A DNA stretch of 40,174 bases from NCBI GenBank assembly GCA_034429275.1, contig DAOUFU010000076.1, positions 1-40,174 of the forward strand, given 5' to 3'. The notes under the pieces are model-generated. The model was not told the origin of the DNA and searched no databases. It saw only the letters and a program-made list of their open reading frames with translations. The stretch comes from DAOUFU01 sp034429275 (GTDB taxonomy: Bacteria > Chloroflexota > Anaerolineae > Aggregatilineales > Aggregatilineaceae). Positions 8,296 through 15,728 of this stretch are shown here, piece after piece (positions within the stretch are counted from its first letter, which is position 1; each line of letters opens with the position of its first letter). Both the position numbers and the translations under genes were made by a program.

Positions 8296-8717
8296 GACTC
8301 GGCGGCATGTGGCGGGATGCAATCACCGGAATTATGCGCAACCCGGCGACGGAGAAATACCCGTTTGAGCGCCTGAAAGCGCCGGACAACCTGCGCAGCA
8401 AGCTTCAATGGAACCTGGACGAATGTACCGGCTGCGGCCTGTGCGCCAAAGACTGCCCAGCGGATGCTATCGACGTGATCGTGCTGGACCGCAAAGCCAA
8501 GCGCTTCGTCTTCCGCTATTTCGTGGATCACTGCACCTTCTGTGGGCAGTGCGTGGTCAGCTGCCGCAAGGGCTGCCTGGAGATGTCGAGCGATGAATGG
8601 GAACTGGCGGCGCTCGACAAGCGTGTGTTTGAAGTCTACTACGGAGCCGAAGCCGATGTTGAATCCGTCCTGGCGAACGCTGCTGCGACAGGTGATTCTG
8701 AGCCGGCGGAAGGCTGA
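8292..8717 (+). CDS. 2[4Fe-4S] ferredoxin-type subunit (NuoI/EchF/MbhN-like)
   Basis: A 141-aa protein with two complete [4Fe-4S] motifs: CTGCGLCAKDCP (about 45-56) and CTFCGQCVVSC (about 79-89), in the arrangement of NuoI and HycF. It should be the electron entry point from soluble ferredoxin, because no NuoE/F/G-like NADH module is encoded in the operon. The frame is open from 8220, but ATG 8292 is preferred as it forms the ATGA overlap with the NuoH-like gene. After the clusters there is a roughly 40-residue acidic tail. Confidence 0.92.
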   Translation: MRLGGMWRDAITGIMRNPATEKYPFERLKAPDNLRSKLQWNLDECTGCGLCAKDCPADAIDVIVLDRKAKRFVFRYFVDHCTFCGQCVVSCRKGCLEMSSDEWELAALDKRVFEVYYGAEADVESVLANAAATGDSEPAEG

Positions 8718-9207
8718 TCGTGCGCCGCGCGTGGCGGTGGTGGGCATCGGCCACGAACTGAACGGTGATGACTCAGCCGGTCTGATGGTAGCGCGCGCGC
8801 TGCTGGCACGCGCGGATCACTCAGACCGGCTGCTGGTGATCGATGCCGGGGCGGCCCCTGAAAACCAGACCGGCGTTTTGCGCGCTTTTGAGCCGGACCT
8901 GGTACTGCTGGTGGATGCGGCACAGATGGGCGCGGAACCGGGCGAGGTGCGCTGGATTGCATGGCAGGATACGACCGGAATCAGCGCCAGCAGCCACAGC
9001 CTGCCGCCCTATATGCTGGCGAAATTCCTGGCTGGCGATCTTGGCTGCGAGGTTGCCTTGTTGGGGATTCAGCCCGCGCAGAATGCTTTTGATACGCCGC
9101 TCTCGGCCCCGGTGGCGGCAGCCGTGACGCGGACCGCTGAACTGCTGGCCGCCGAACTCTTGCCCTCAGATATGGGCGGCAGCAGCCTCGTCCACCATCC
9201 AGATTAG
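8656..9207 (+). CDS. Hydrogenase maturation endopeptidase (HycI/HybD family, M52)
   Basis: A 183-aa protease that would trim the C-terminus of the large subunit after nickel insertion. The family signature is GIGHELNGDDSAG (30-42), with the usual GxGN asparagine replaced by His33. Further conserved elements are VIDAGAAPEN (61-70), the LVDAAQ region (85-90), SSHSLPP with metal-ligand-type His114, and LLGIQP. The ATG at 8656 has GGAG about 9 nt upstream and overlaps the ferredoxin gene by 62 nt; GTG 8692 is an alternative with a weaker site. The 3' end overlaps the convergent pgl gene by 42 nt. No hypABCDEF genes are in the window. Confidence 0.87.
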   Translation: MLNPSWRTLLRQVILSRRKADRAPRVAVVGIGHELNGDDSAGLMVARALLARADHSDRLLVIDAGAAPENQTGVLRAFEPDLVLLVDAAQMGAEPGEVRWIAWQDTTGISASSHSLPPYMLAKFLAGDLGCEVALLGIQPAQNAFDTPLSAPVAAAVTRTAELLAAELLPSDMGGSSLVHHPD

Positions 9208-9915
9208 TTCTCCATCGACAGGCCGAACTAACTGGGCAGGATAGACCTCCGGCTGGTAGTCCCCATGCAGCACCTCTGCCAGCGTCTCCGCTTTGGCAGC
9301 TCCTGTGACCAGAAAGATCACCTGCCGGGCGGCATTGATTGCCGGAACCGTCAGGGTGATGCGCCAGGCTTCAAGCCGGGGGACGAAATTTTCGGTGACC
9401 CAGCGACCGACCTCGTTCAGTGCCGCAGTGCCGGGGAACAGGGACGCGGTATGACCATCCTCGCCCATCCCTTGCAGCAGAAGATCGAAGCGGGGGACGT
9501 CATCGCCGACGTTGGAAGCGGAATCTGTGGTGGTAAAAAAGCGGCGCAGGTCAGCTTCGTAGTCTGCGGCGGCGTGCGCCGGGGCGATCTCGCCGCGCAT
9601 CCGGTGGATATGCGTGGACGGGATGGGCACGTGATCGAGCAAAGCTTCGCGCGCCATGCGGAAATTGCTCTCAGGATGATCGGGAGGGACACATCGCTCA
9701 TCGCCCCAGAATACGTGAATGCGTGACCAATCGAGCCGGTGGGCATAGTCATCACTGGCGAGTAAGGTCAGCAGCGCGCGCGGTGTTGATCCGCCAGATA
9801 ACCCCAGGCTGAAGCGGTCCCGCGCAGTGATGGCGGCAGCGGCCTGCGTCACGATGTGATCGGCAGCGGCCCGCGCGAGTTGCCCGGCATTTTCAAAAAC
9901 CTGAACGTTGATCAT
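9166..9915 (-). CDS. pgl: 6-phosphogluconolactonase
   Basis: A 249-aa enzyme of the DevB/Pgl type, which hydrolyses 6-phospho-D-glucono-1,5-lactone to 6-phosphogluconate in the oxidative pentose phosphate pathway. Diagnostic motifs are GLSGGSTPR (38-46), FWGDERCVPPDHPESN (69-84) and GMGEDGHTASLFPG (149-162). The frame is open to 10044, but ATG 9915 is chosen because it overlaps the zwf stop by 4 nt and begins the conserved fold. It forms a two-gene operon with zwf upstream. Confidence 0.95.
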   Translation of the reverse strand: MINVQVFENAGQLARAAADHIVTQAAAAITARDRFSLGLSGGSTPRALLTLLASDDYAHRLDWSRIHVFWGDERCVPPDHPESNFRMAREALLDHVPIPSTHIHRMRGEIAPAHAAADYEADLRRFFTTTDSASNVGDDVPRFDLLLQGMGEDGHTASLFPGTAALNEVGRWVTENFVPRLEAWRITLTVPAINAARQVIFLVTGAAKAETLAEVLHGDYQPEVYPAQLVRPVDGELIWMVDEAAAAHI

Positions 9916-11381
9916 TGGCAGTCCTCGTGCACACAGCCTTCGAGCCACATCCGTCCGTCGCGTGCCATGAATTGCTCGGACTCCGCCGGTCCCATGCTGC
10001 CAGGGCGATATATGGCCATTGGCGGCGCATCGGCGCTGGCCCACCCTGCAAGGATGGGATCAATCAGGCTCCAGGCGTGCTCAATCTCGTCGCTGCGTGT
10101 GAAGAGCGAGGCGTCGCCGTTGAGTGCGTCGAGCAACAGCCGTTCATAGGCTTCGGGGAGGCGCTTCCCGGCAAAGGACGAGCTGTAATGGAATTCCATA
10201 TCGACCGAGCGTGTATCCTGCACCGAGCCGGGGACTTTGGCTTCAAACTTCAGGTGGATGCCTTCGTCGGGCTGGATGCACAGTGACAGGCTGTTGGGGG
10301 TAAAGCAGTTATCTTCGGCCTGGGGATTGAACAGCATGTGTGGCGGGCATTTGAACTGCACGACGATCTCGCTGACTTTGCGGGCGAGTGCCTTGCCGGA
10401 GCGCAGATAGAACGGCACGCCCTGCCACCGCCAGTTGTCGATTTGCAGCTTGAGTGCGGCATAAGTGGGCGTGAGCGAATCGGGCGCGACCCCTTCGGTC
10501 TGGCGATATCCTTCGTATTGCGCTCGCAGCGTGTTGTTGAGAGCGATGGGCCGGATAGCGCTGAGCACCTTCACCTTTTCGTTGCGCAGGGCATCCGCAT
10601 TGAATGAAGCGGGCGGTTCCATCGCGACCAGGGCGAGCAGTTGCAGCAGGTGATTCTGGAACATATCGCGCAGCACGCCTGTGCCGTCATAAAAGGCCCC
10701 CCGGTGCTCGACATCGACGGTTTCGGCAACGGTGATTTGCACGTGGTCCACGTAGTTCCTGTTCCACACCGGCTCGAAGATGGTATTGGCAAAGCGGAAG
10801 AACAGGATATTCTGCGCAGTCTCTTTGCCCAGGTAATGATCGATACGGTAAATCTGGCTCTCGTCGAACACGCGATGGATGATTTCGTTCAGCGCGCGAG
10901 CCGAGGGGAGATCGTGACCGAACGGTTTTTCGACCACAATGCGCCGCCAGCCATCATCGCTGTGGGCCATGCCCGACGCTCCCAGGTGTTCGACGATCGG
11001 CTCGTAGAGTGAAGGGGCCACCGAGAGATAGTAGAGCCGGTTGGCAGGGCCTTGCTCACGCTCGCGTAGGAAAGCCTCCAGACGCCCGTAATCCTCGTCG
11101 GATTTGGCATTGCCGGGCACATACCAGAGCTTGTGCGCAAACTCTGCCCAGCGCGATTCATCCAATGCCCCATTCACCGATCGCGCGGTGCTCTCGTGCA
11201 CGGCAGCGCGGAACTCCTCATGAGACAGCGGGCTGCGCGACTGGCCCACAATCGACAACCGCGCGGGCAGACGGTCCTCGCAAAACTGGTGGAACAGGGC
11301 AGGGATCAGTTTTCGTTCGGTGAGATCGCCGGATGCACCAAAGATGACCAGTGTGGTCGCTTTGTCCTGAGACTGGCTCAT
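9912..11381 (-). CDS. zwf: Glucose-6-phosphate 1-dehydrogenase
   Basis: A 489-aa enzyme that oxidises glucose 6-phosphate to the lactone and reduces NADP+. The nucleotide-binding motif GASGDLTERK lies at 15-24, EKPFGHDL at 151-158 and the catalytic RIDHYLGKE at about 179-187. Length is normal for the bacterial family. A GTG at 11393 is in frame, but it overlaps the AGGAG ribosome site, which sits 11 nt before ATG 11381, so the ATG is preferred. It is co-transcribed with pgl; no gnd or tal/opcA gene is next to them. Confidence 0.96.
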   Translation of the reverse strand: MSQSQDKATTLVIFGASGDLTERKLIPALFHQFCEDRLPARLSIVGQSRSPLSHEEFRAAVHESTARSVNGALDESRWAEFAHKLWYVPGNAKSDEDYGRLEAFLREREQGPANRLYYLSVAPSLYEPIVEHLGASGMAHSDDGWRRIVVEKPFGHDLPSARALNEIIHRVFDESQIYRIDHYLGKETAQNILFFRFANTIFEPVWNRNYVDHVQITVAETVDVEHRGAFYDGTGVLRDMFQNHLLQLLALVAMEPPASFNADALRNEKVKVLSAIRPIALNNTLRAQYEGYRQTEGVAPDSLTPTYAALKLQIDNWRWQGVPFYLRSGKALARKVSEIVVQFKCPPHMLFNPQAEDNCFTPNSLSLCIQPDEGIHLKFEAKVPGSVQDTRSVDMEFHYSSSFAGKRLPEAYERLLLDALNGDASLFTRSDEIEHAWSLIDPILAGWASADAPPMAIYRPGSMGPAESEQFMARDGRMWLEGCVHEDCQ

Positions 11382-11419
11382 TGTTGATTTCACTCCTGAG
11401 AAAAGCCGGGTCTACCCAG

Positions 11420-11425
11420 ACTATA
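11420..11425 (-). promoter_or_regulatory. Candidate -10 element for zwf-pgl
   Basis: TATAGT on the minus strand, about 40 nt before the zwf ATG, in the 78-nt gap to the GT39 gene. No good -35 hexamer is seen at 16-18 nt. Confidence 0.3.
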
Positions 11426-11459
11426 CTCCACTCACGGGTGAGCTGCACACGGTTCGTGT

Positions 11460-12959
11460 TCAATGCCCAGGGGGATTCAGGCGATATACAACAAATCCAT
11501 GCTCTCGATCCTCATAAATGGGGATGGCGATTATGCCTGCATAGCGCAGCGCATCCAGCCATGATGCAGCATCCTCTGGGGAAGGGGCCGCGAAGAAGCA
11601 TCCCTTCAATGGGCAGCGGTTTCCCATGATAACTTCGGCCAGTGCTTCGGCCTGGGCGGCGTAACGGACCTCGATGACCGGTTCTGCGCCGAGATAGTAA
11701 GCCAGTTCCCACCCCAACCAGTGGTCGTAGAGAATTGCGCCATTCAGTTCGTTCAAGGCGACAGCCAGGGTATCAATGCCGTTGTGTTTGCCCTGATCTC
11801 CACCGAGGGGAGCGTTCCCCTGTAGAGTGGCCACAGTGCCGGGCAGCAGTAGGGCGATCAACAGGGCGGCGGCAACCAGGGGTGGCCATACAGATGCATT
11901 CTGGTTTGCAGCGCCCAGGGCGCGGGCTGTTCCGACTAACAGGCGTGCGGAAAGCAGCAGCACAAAGGGGGTCAGGATGTGCAGGTAGCGGTCGTAGGTG
12001 TTGAAGGCGACCAACCAGTACCAGCCGATGAACGCCAGCGCATAGGTGGCGATGAGCCAGTCGAGCACGGCGGCGCGAGTCGGGCGGCGGAGGTGATCGA
12101 TCAACCGGAGGGGCAGCAAGGCGAGCAGCGTTATGTTTGCTGGTAGTGACCCGGTCATGAAACTCGCCCAATGGCCCCAGGCGCGCAGGCGGGGCCAAAC
12201 CTCGTCGGAGCGGACCAGGCGGCCCGGATCATTACGCTGCCACCCCAACTCAAAAAAGCTGCGTGGCGCACGTGCAGTATCCCACAAACCCAGCAGCCCC
12301 AATCCCAGCAGGACAGGTGCAGTGAAAAAGACACATCGGGACGCCAGATCGTGCCAGGTCCATCCTGCACGGGCTTGACGCGCCAACCCCAGCGCCATAA
12401 TCAGGGGCAGCGCGAGAAGGGCGGTTGGCTTGGCGGCACCGATCATCGCAGCAGCGATTCCGGCGCCGAGCCAGCGGTCACGTGTCGCCAGCCCCGCTGC
12501 AACTATCGCCCAAAAGGTTGCCTGCACATCGGTGAACAGGGTAGGCGCAAACGCCAGATCGAAGGGAGAAAGCGCCAGCAGCAGCGCAGCCAGTGCGGCG
12601 GTGGGTAAATCGGCGTAGAGGGCGCGGGCCAGAGCATACAGCGCGGCGATGGTTAGTGTGCTGAACAACACATTGGGCAGCCGGGCCGCCATCTCACCCG
12701 GACCCAGAACGCGGAACGCCAACGCCGTGACGTAAAAGGTGAGCGGCGGCTTATCAAGATCGGTGGTGCGCAGCAGCCAATCGCCATGATGCGTGATCAA
12801 CCTCGCCTGGGCGGCGAACAGGGCCTCATCCGGGTGGAAACGTTCGGCTTGTGCGAGCATCACCAGGCGAAACGCCAGTCCGACTAGAATCACAAGCGCC
12901 GGCAGCAGTGCCGACGCCTGAGAACGCTCGCGGGTAAAAGGTAACACGGTGCCGGTCAT
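11460..12959 (-). CDS. GT39-family (PMT/ArnT-like) membrane glycosyltransferase
   Basis: A 499-aa protein with about 11 membrane helices. It has the acidic motif of the first extracytoplasmic loop (FHPDEALFAAQARL, about residue 41) and a TTDLDKPPLTFYVTAL segment typical of the ArnT/PMT superfamily. These enzymes use a polyprenyl-phosphate sugar as donor and act on the outer face of the membrane. The acceptor (protein, lipid or glycan) cannot be told. It lies 9 nt after the polyprenyl-phosphate sugar synthase gene, a donor-maker plus donor-user pair. The C-terminal soluble part (about 420-499) is short. Confidence 0.82.
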   Translation of the reverse strand: MTGTVLPFTRERSQASALLPALVILVGLAFRLVMLAQAERFHPDEALFAAQARLITHHGDWLLRTTDLDKPPLTFYVTALAFRVLGPGEMAARLPNVLFSTLTIAALYALARALYADLPTAALAALLLALSPFDLAFAPTLFTDVQATFWAIVAAGLATRDRWLGAGIAAAMIGAAKPTALLALPLIMALGLARQARAGWTWHDLASRCVFFTAPVLLGLGLLGLWDTARAPRSFFELGWQRNDPGRLVRSDEVWPRLRAWGHWASFMTGSLPANITLLALLPLRLIDHLRRPTRAAVLDWLIATYALAFIGWYWLVAFNTYDRYLHILTPFVLLLSARLLVGTARALGAANQNASVWPPLVAAALLIALLLPGTVATLQGNAPLGGDQGKHNGIDTLAVALNELNGAILYDHWLGWELAYYLGAEPVIEVRYAAQAEALAEVIMGNRCPLKGCFFAAPSPEDAASWLDALRYAGIIAIPIYEDREHGFVVYRLNPPGH

Positions 12960-12968
12960 GACCGGTCA

Positions 12969-13658
12969 TCAATCGTATACGCGGTAAAGGAGCAGGGTCC
13001 AGAACGCGATCACCCCATCGCGCCAGGAGATTTTTTTGCCTTCGTGCCATTCGCGCCCGTTGTACGAGATCGGTACCTCATAAATGCGGTGCCCACGCTT
13101 GAGCACTTTGGCAGTGACCTCCGGCTCGAAATCGAAGCGGCGCGAGCGCAGCGGGATATCGCGGATCACCTCGGCGCGAAAGACCTTGTAGCAGGTTTCC
13201 ATGTCGCTGAGGATGGCGTTGTAGAGCAGGTTGGTTGTGAAGGTCAGCAGGCGGTTGGCCACCATGTTCCAGAAGAACATGGCTTTGCGCGGCCCCCCCA
13301 AAAAGCGCGATCCGTACACTACATCGGTGATTCCTTCTTCCAGGGGTTTGAGCAAGATGGGGTAATCCCGTGGGTCATATTCGAGATCGGCATCCTGGAT
13401 CAGAAAGATGTCGCCGGTGGCGTTTTTGAACCCGGTGCGGACGGCGGCCCCTTTGCCCTGGTTGTGATCGTGCAGGATCACACGGAGGTCGCTGCCGGGT
13501 TCGATTTGCGCCAGGACATCGCGCGTGCCATCCGTCGAGCCGTCATCGACGACGATGATCTCATGCGCCAACCCTACCTGGCGCACTCGGTGGACGACTT
13601 TTGCCCCCGTATCGCGTTCGTGATAGCACGGAATAATGACTGAGAGTTTGAGTCCCAC
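12969..13658 (-). CDS. Dolichol/polyprenyl-phosphate mannose synthase-like GT2 glycosyltransferase
   Basis: A 229-aa soluble GT2 enzyme of the DPM1 type. It has LSVIIPCYHE at the N-terminus, IIVVDDGSTDGTRDVL, NQGKGAAVRTGF, the catalytic DADLE (DXD-like) and SDMETCYKVFR. It would transfer a sugar from a nucleotide donor to a polyprenyl phosphate. No C-terminal membrane domain is present. The frame is open to ATG 13709, but that codon overlaps a strong promoter -10. GTG 13658, with AAGGA upstream, starts the conserved fold and is preferred. The sugar (Man or Glc) is not predictable. Confidence 0.87.
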   Translation of the reverse strand: MGLKLSVIIPCYHERDTGAKVVHRVRQVGLAHEIIVVDDGSTDGTRDVLAQIEPGSDLRVILHDHNQGKGAAVRTGFKNATGDIFLIQDADLEYDPRDYPILLKPLEEGITDVVYGSRFLGGPRKAMFFWNMVANRLLTFTTNLLYNAILSDMETCYKVFRAEVIRDIPLRSRRFDFEPEVTAKVLKRGHRIYEVPISYNGREWHEGKKISWRDGVIAFWTLLLYRVYD

Positions 13659-13707
13659 TGCCTCTATCCTTACTCTGGCATGTTCACAGGTGCCAGAACG
13701 AGGCGAC

Positions 13708-13737
13708 ATTATAGCCTATTCAATGACGTGTGGTCAA
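13708..13737 (-). promoter_or_regulatory. Sigma-70-type promoter of the GT2/GT39 operon
   Basis: On the minus strand TTGACC (13737-13732) and TATAAT (13713-13708) are separated by 18 nt. Transcription would start near 13701, about 43 nt before GTG 13658. This is among the best promoter matches in the window, and it argues against the upstream ATG at 13709. Confidence 0.65.
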
Positions 13738-13826
13738 AGGCGCGTTGCCTACGGGCGACTGACACCATCTTCGAATGGAAACTGACGTTTGATCATGCAC
13801 ACGGTTGGCGAACGGCGGCTGGCGGG

Positions 13827-13846
13827 GTAAGCTAGGGGCAGCTTAC
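13827..13846. promoter_or_regulatory. Hairpin/operator-like inverted repeat before the GNAT operon
   Basis: A perfect 7-bp inverted repeat, GTAAGCT and AGCTTAC with a 6-nt loop, ends 22 nt before the TTG start at 13869. A weak TTGGCG (13805) with TAAGCT (13828) at 17-nt spacing would place the repeat across the -10, as for an operator. No T-tract follows, so it is not a terminator. Confidence 0.35.
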
Positions 13847-13868
13847 TTGAGTCAGGAAAGGGTGCTAC

Positions 13869-14414
13869 TTGTTGGATAACACACCCAAGTTAACCATACG
13901 CGGCCTGAACAGCGACGATTGGTCAGACATTTACACCTTGTTGACCTTTCCATCGCTGTTGGTCAATACGTTCGAGCTACCCTATGCGAGCGAAGAAGCC
14001 TTCCGCGAGCGGGTGAATCACAGCCAACCTCAAACTCATATTCTGATCGCCGAGACTACGCTGCCCAGTGGGCGCAAGCGTTTAATCGGCGCGGCGATGC
14101 TGGCAGTTCAGACGTACATGCGCCGTCGGCATACCGGCGATCTGACCCTGTTGGTGCACCCCGATTTTCAGGGGACAGATGTGGCCCAGGGCATTTTGGC
14201 GGCGGTGTGCGACATGGCCGACCAATGGATGGGACTGCGGCGAATTCAGGCGATTGTATTCGTCGAGGACCAGGTGGCCATCGATTTGTTTTTGGCGGCG
14301 GGTTTTGAACGCGAAGCAGTTCTTCGGAAATATGCGCGGCGAGCGGGCCAACTGAGTGATGGCCTTTTGCTGGCCCGGCTGGCCCCCGCGCAAAGTGGAG
14401 TGCAGAGACCATGA
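13869..14414 (+). CDS. GNAT-family acetyltransferase, degenerate cofactor motif
   Basis: A 181-aa protein with GNAT fold: RGLNSDDWSDIY at the N-terminus, a DLTLLVHPDFQGTDVAQGIL segment where acetyl-CoA binds, and LRRIQAIVFVEDQVAIDLFLAAGFEREAVL at the C-terminus. The usual Q/R-x-x-G-x-G/A loop is altered to QGTDVAQG, so cofactor binding may be weak or changed. It is homologous to the next gene and probably arose by tandem duplication. The start is TTG 13869 with AGGAAAGG upstream; TTG 13872 is an alternative. Substrate unknown. Confidence 0.82.
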   Translation: MLDNTPKLTIRGLNSDDWSDIYTLLTFPSLLVNTFELPYASEEAFRERVNHSQPQTHILIAETTLPSGRKRLIGAAMLAVQTYMRRRHTGDLTLLVHPDFQGTDVAQGILAAVCDMADQWMGLRRIQAIVFVEDQVAIDLFLAAGFEREAVLRKYARRAGQLSDGLLLARLAPAQSGVQRP

Positions 14415-14932
14415 CCGGACCGGACGAATCGGCGATTGTCATTCGCGGTGTTGAAGAAGACGATTGGGAAGGCGTATCGGAAGTGATGAACAACGCAAGC
14501 GTGGTCTATAACACGCTGCTGCTGCCATTCACGTCGCGCGATAAGATTCGAGACCGCATGGAGAACCCGCAAGATAATTACTACGGGTTGGTTGCCGAGC
14601 TAGAGGGAGTCATTGTCGGCTTATTGGGGCTGGAAGTGGGCGCGGGCAGGCGAGAGCATTCAGCGCGGCTGTACCTGGCGGTGCATGGAGACTACCAGGG
14701 GCAGGGGGTGGGCACAGCCCTGATGCAGGCGGCCATTGATCTGGCAGAACACTGGCTGGCGATCAGTCGGATCGAGCTGGAAGTGTTTGTGGATAACGCG
14801 CCGGGCCTGGCCCTATACCAGAAGATGGGTTTTGAGATCGAAGGCACCCTGCGCGAGTACGGATTTCGCGATGGACGCTACGTGGACGCCTATTTGATGT
14901 CGCGCATCCGGGATGAGCAGCCCCATGACTAA
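14411..14932 (+). CDS. GNAT-family N-acetyltransferase
   Basis: A 173-aa GNAT enzyme. It has an intact acetyl-CoA loop, HGDYQGQGVGTALMQAAIDL (Q-x-x-G-x-G type), followed by ISRIELEVFVDNAPGLALYQ and KMGFEIEGTLREYGFRDG, a pattern seen in RimJ/RimL-like and small-molecule acetyltransferases. The ATGA overlap with the preceding paralogue couples translation. Substrate not predictable: amines, protein N-termini or antibiotics are all possible within this family. Confidence 0.87.
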   Translation: MTGPDESAIVIRGVEEDDWEGVSEVMNNASVVYNTLLLPFTSRDKIRDRMENPQDNYYGLVAELEGVIVGLLGLEVGAGRREHSARLYLAVHGDYQGQGVGTALMQAAIDLAEHWLAISRIELEVFVDNAPGLALYQKMGFEIEGTLREYGFRDGRYVDAYLMSRIRDEQPHD

Positions 14933-15683
14933 ACTCTCACAGAACGTTCATCAGCCTTCGGAAAAGGCAGCGCTGCGGGGCGAGCCGAGTTATGTCTGGC
15001 GGGATGGCCAGGAACGCCGCCTGCGTATGATCCGGCACTGGGGCAACATCGAGGGCCGGCGCGTGCTCGAAGCAGGATGCGGCGTGGGAATGTATGCCAG
15101 TCAGATTCGCCGCCGCTATTCACTGGACGTCGAGGCTTTCGACGTGGAGTTCGAGCGCATACGCGAAGCCCGGCTTGAGACTCCTCACGCGCTGGTAGCC
15201 GCTGCCGAAGCGCTACCTTACCGGTCTGACTTGTTTGACGTGATCATTTCCAATGAAGTGATCGAGCATGTAGTGGACGACCGTGCCGCAGCAGCCGAGA
15301 TGGTGCGCGTGCTCAAGCCCGGTGGGCGAATCATCCTGTTTTGCCCGAATCGCTGGTATCCGGTCGAGCAGCACGGTCACTATTGGAAGGGGCAGTATCA
15401 CTTTGGCAACACTCCCCTGATCAACTACCTGCCGGACCGGTGGCGTAACAAACTGGCCCCCCATGTGCGGACCTACACCGCGCGGCAGGTGCGCGCACTG
15501 TTCAAGGGCCTGCCTGTGACCATTGTGCACCATTCGCGCATCTTTGGCGGCTATGACAACATCATCCACCGCGCGCCCCATGCAGGGCGCTGGCTGCGTG
15601 ATTTTCTTTACCTGATGGAACGGACGCCTTTTCGTTTTTTTGCTTTGTCACACCTGGTAGTGATCGAAAAGCGTGCCCCGTAA
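14913..15683 (+). CDS. Class I SAM-dependent methyltransferase
   Basis: A 256-aa protein of the Methyltransf_11 type. SAM-binding motif I is VLEAGCGVGMYA (51-62), followed by FDVEFERIREAR and the post-motif regions FDVIISNEVIEHV and RVLKPGGRIILFCPNRW. The remaining C-terminal half has several aromatic and His residues and looks like an acceptor-binding part. ATG 14913 overlaps the GNAT gene by 20 nt; ATG 14925 is an alternative with an 8-nt overlap, and neither has a strong ribosome site. Acceptor unknown. The coupling to two acetyltransferases suggests a shared pathway, which is inference. Confidence 0.85.
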   Translation: MSSPMTKLSQNVHQPSEKAALRGEPSYVWRDGQERRLRMIRHWGNIEGRRVLEAGCGVGMYASQIRRRYSLDVEAFDVEFERIREARLETPHALVAAAEALPYRSDLFDVIISNEVIEHVVDDRAAAAEMVRVLKPGGRIILFCPNRWYPVEQHGHYWKGQYHFGNTPLINYLPDRWRNKLAPHVRTYTARQVRALFKGLPVTIVHHSRIFGGYDNIIHRAPHAGRWLRDFLYLMERTPFRFFALSHLVVIEKRAP

Positions 15684-15728
15684 ATTAGCAGTTCGGCCAG
15701 GCTCACTTGCCAAGTCGGACGGATCGGC

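Noticed and set aside
650..8717. Interpretation as respiratory complex I (NADH:quinone oxidoreductase)
   Set aside because: NuoE/F/G are absent, the large subunit keeps both CxxC nickel sites, and a hydrogenase maturation protease is in the operon.
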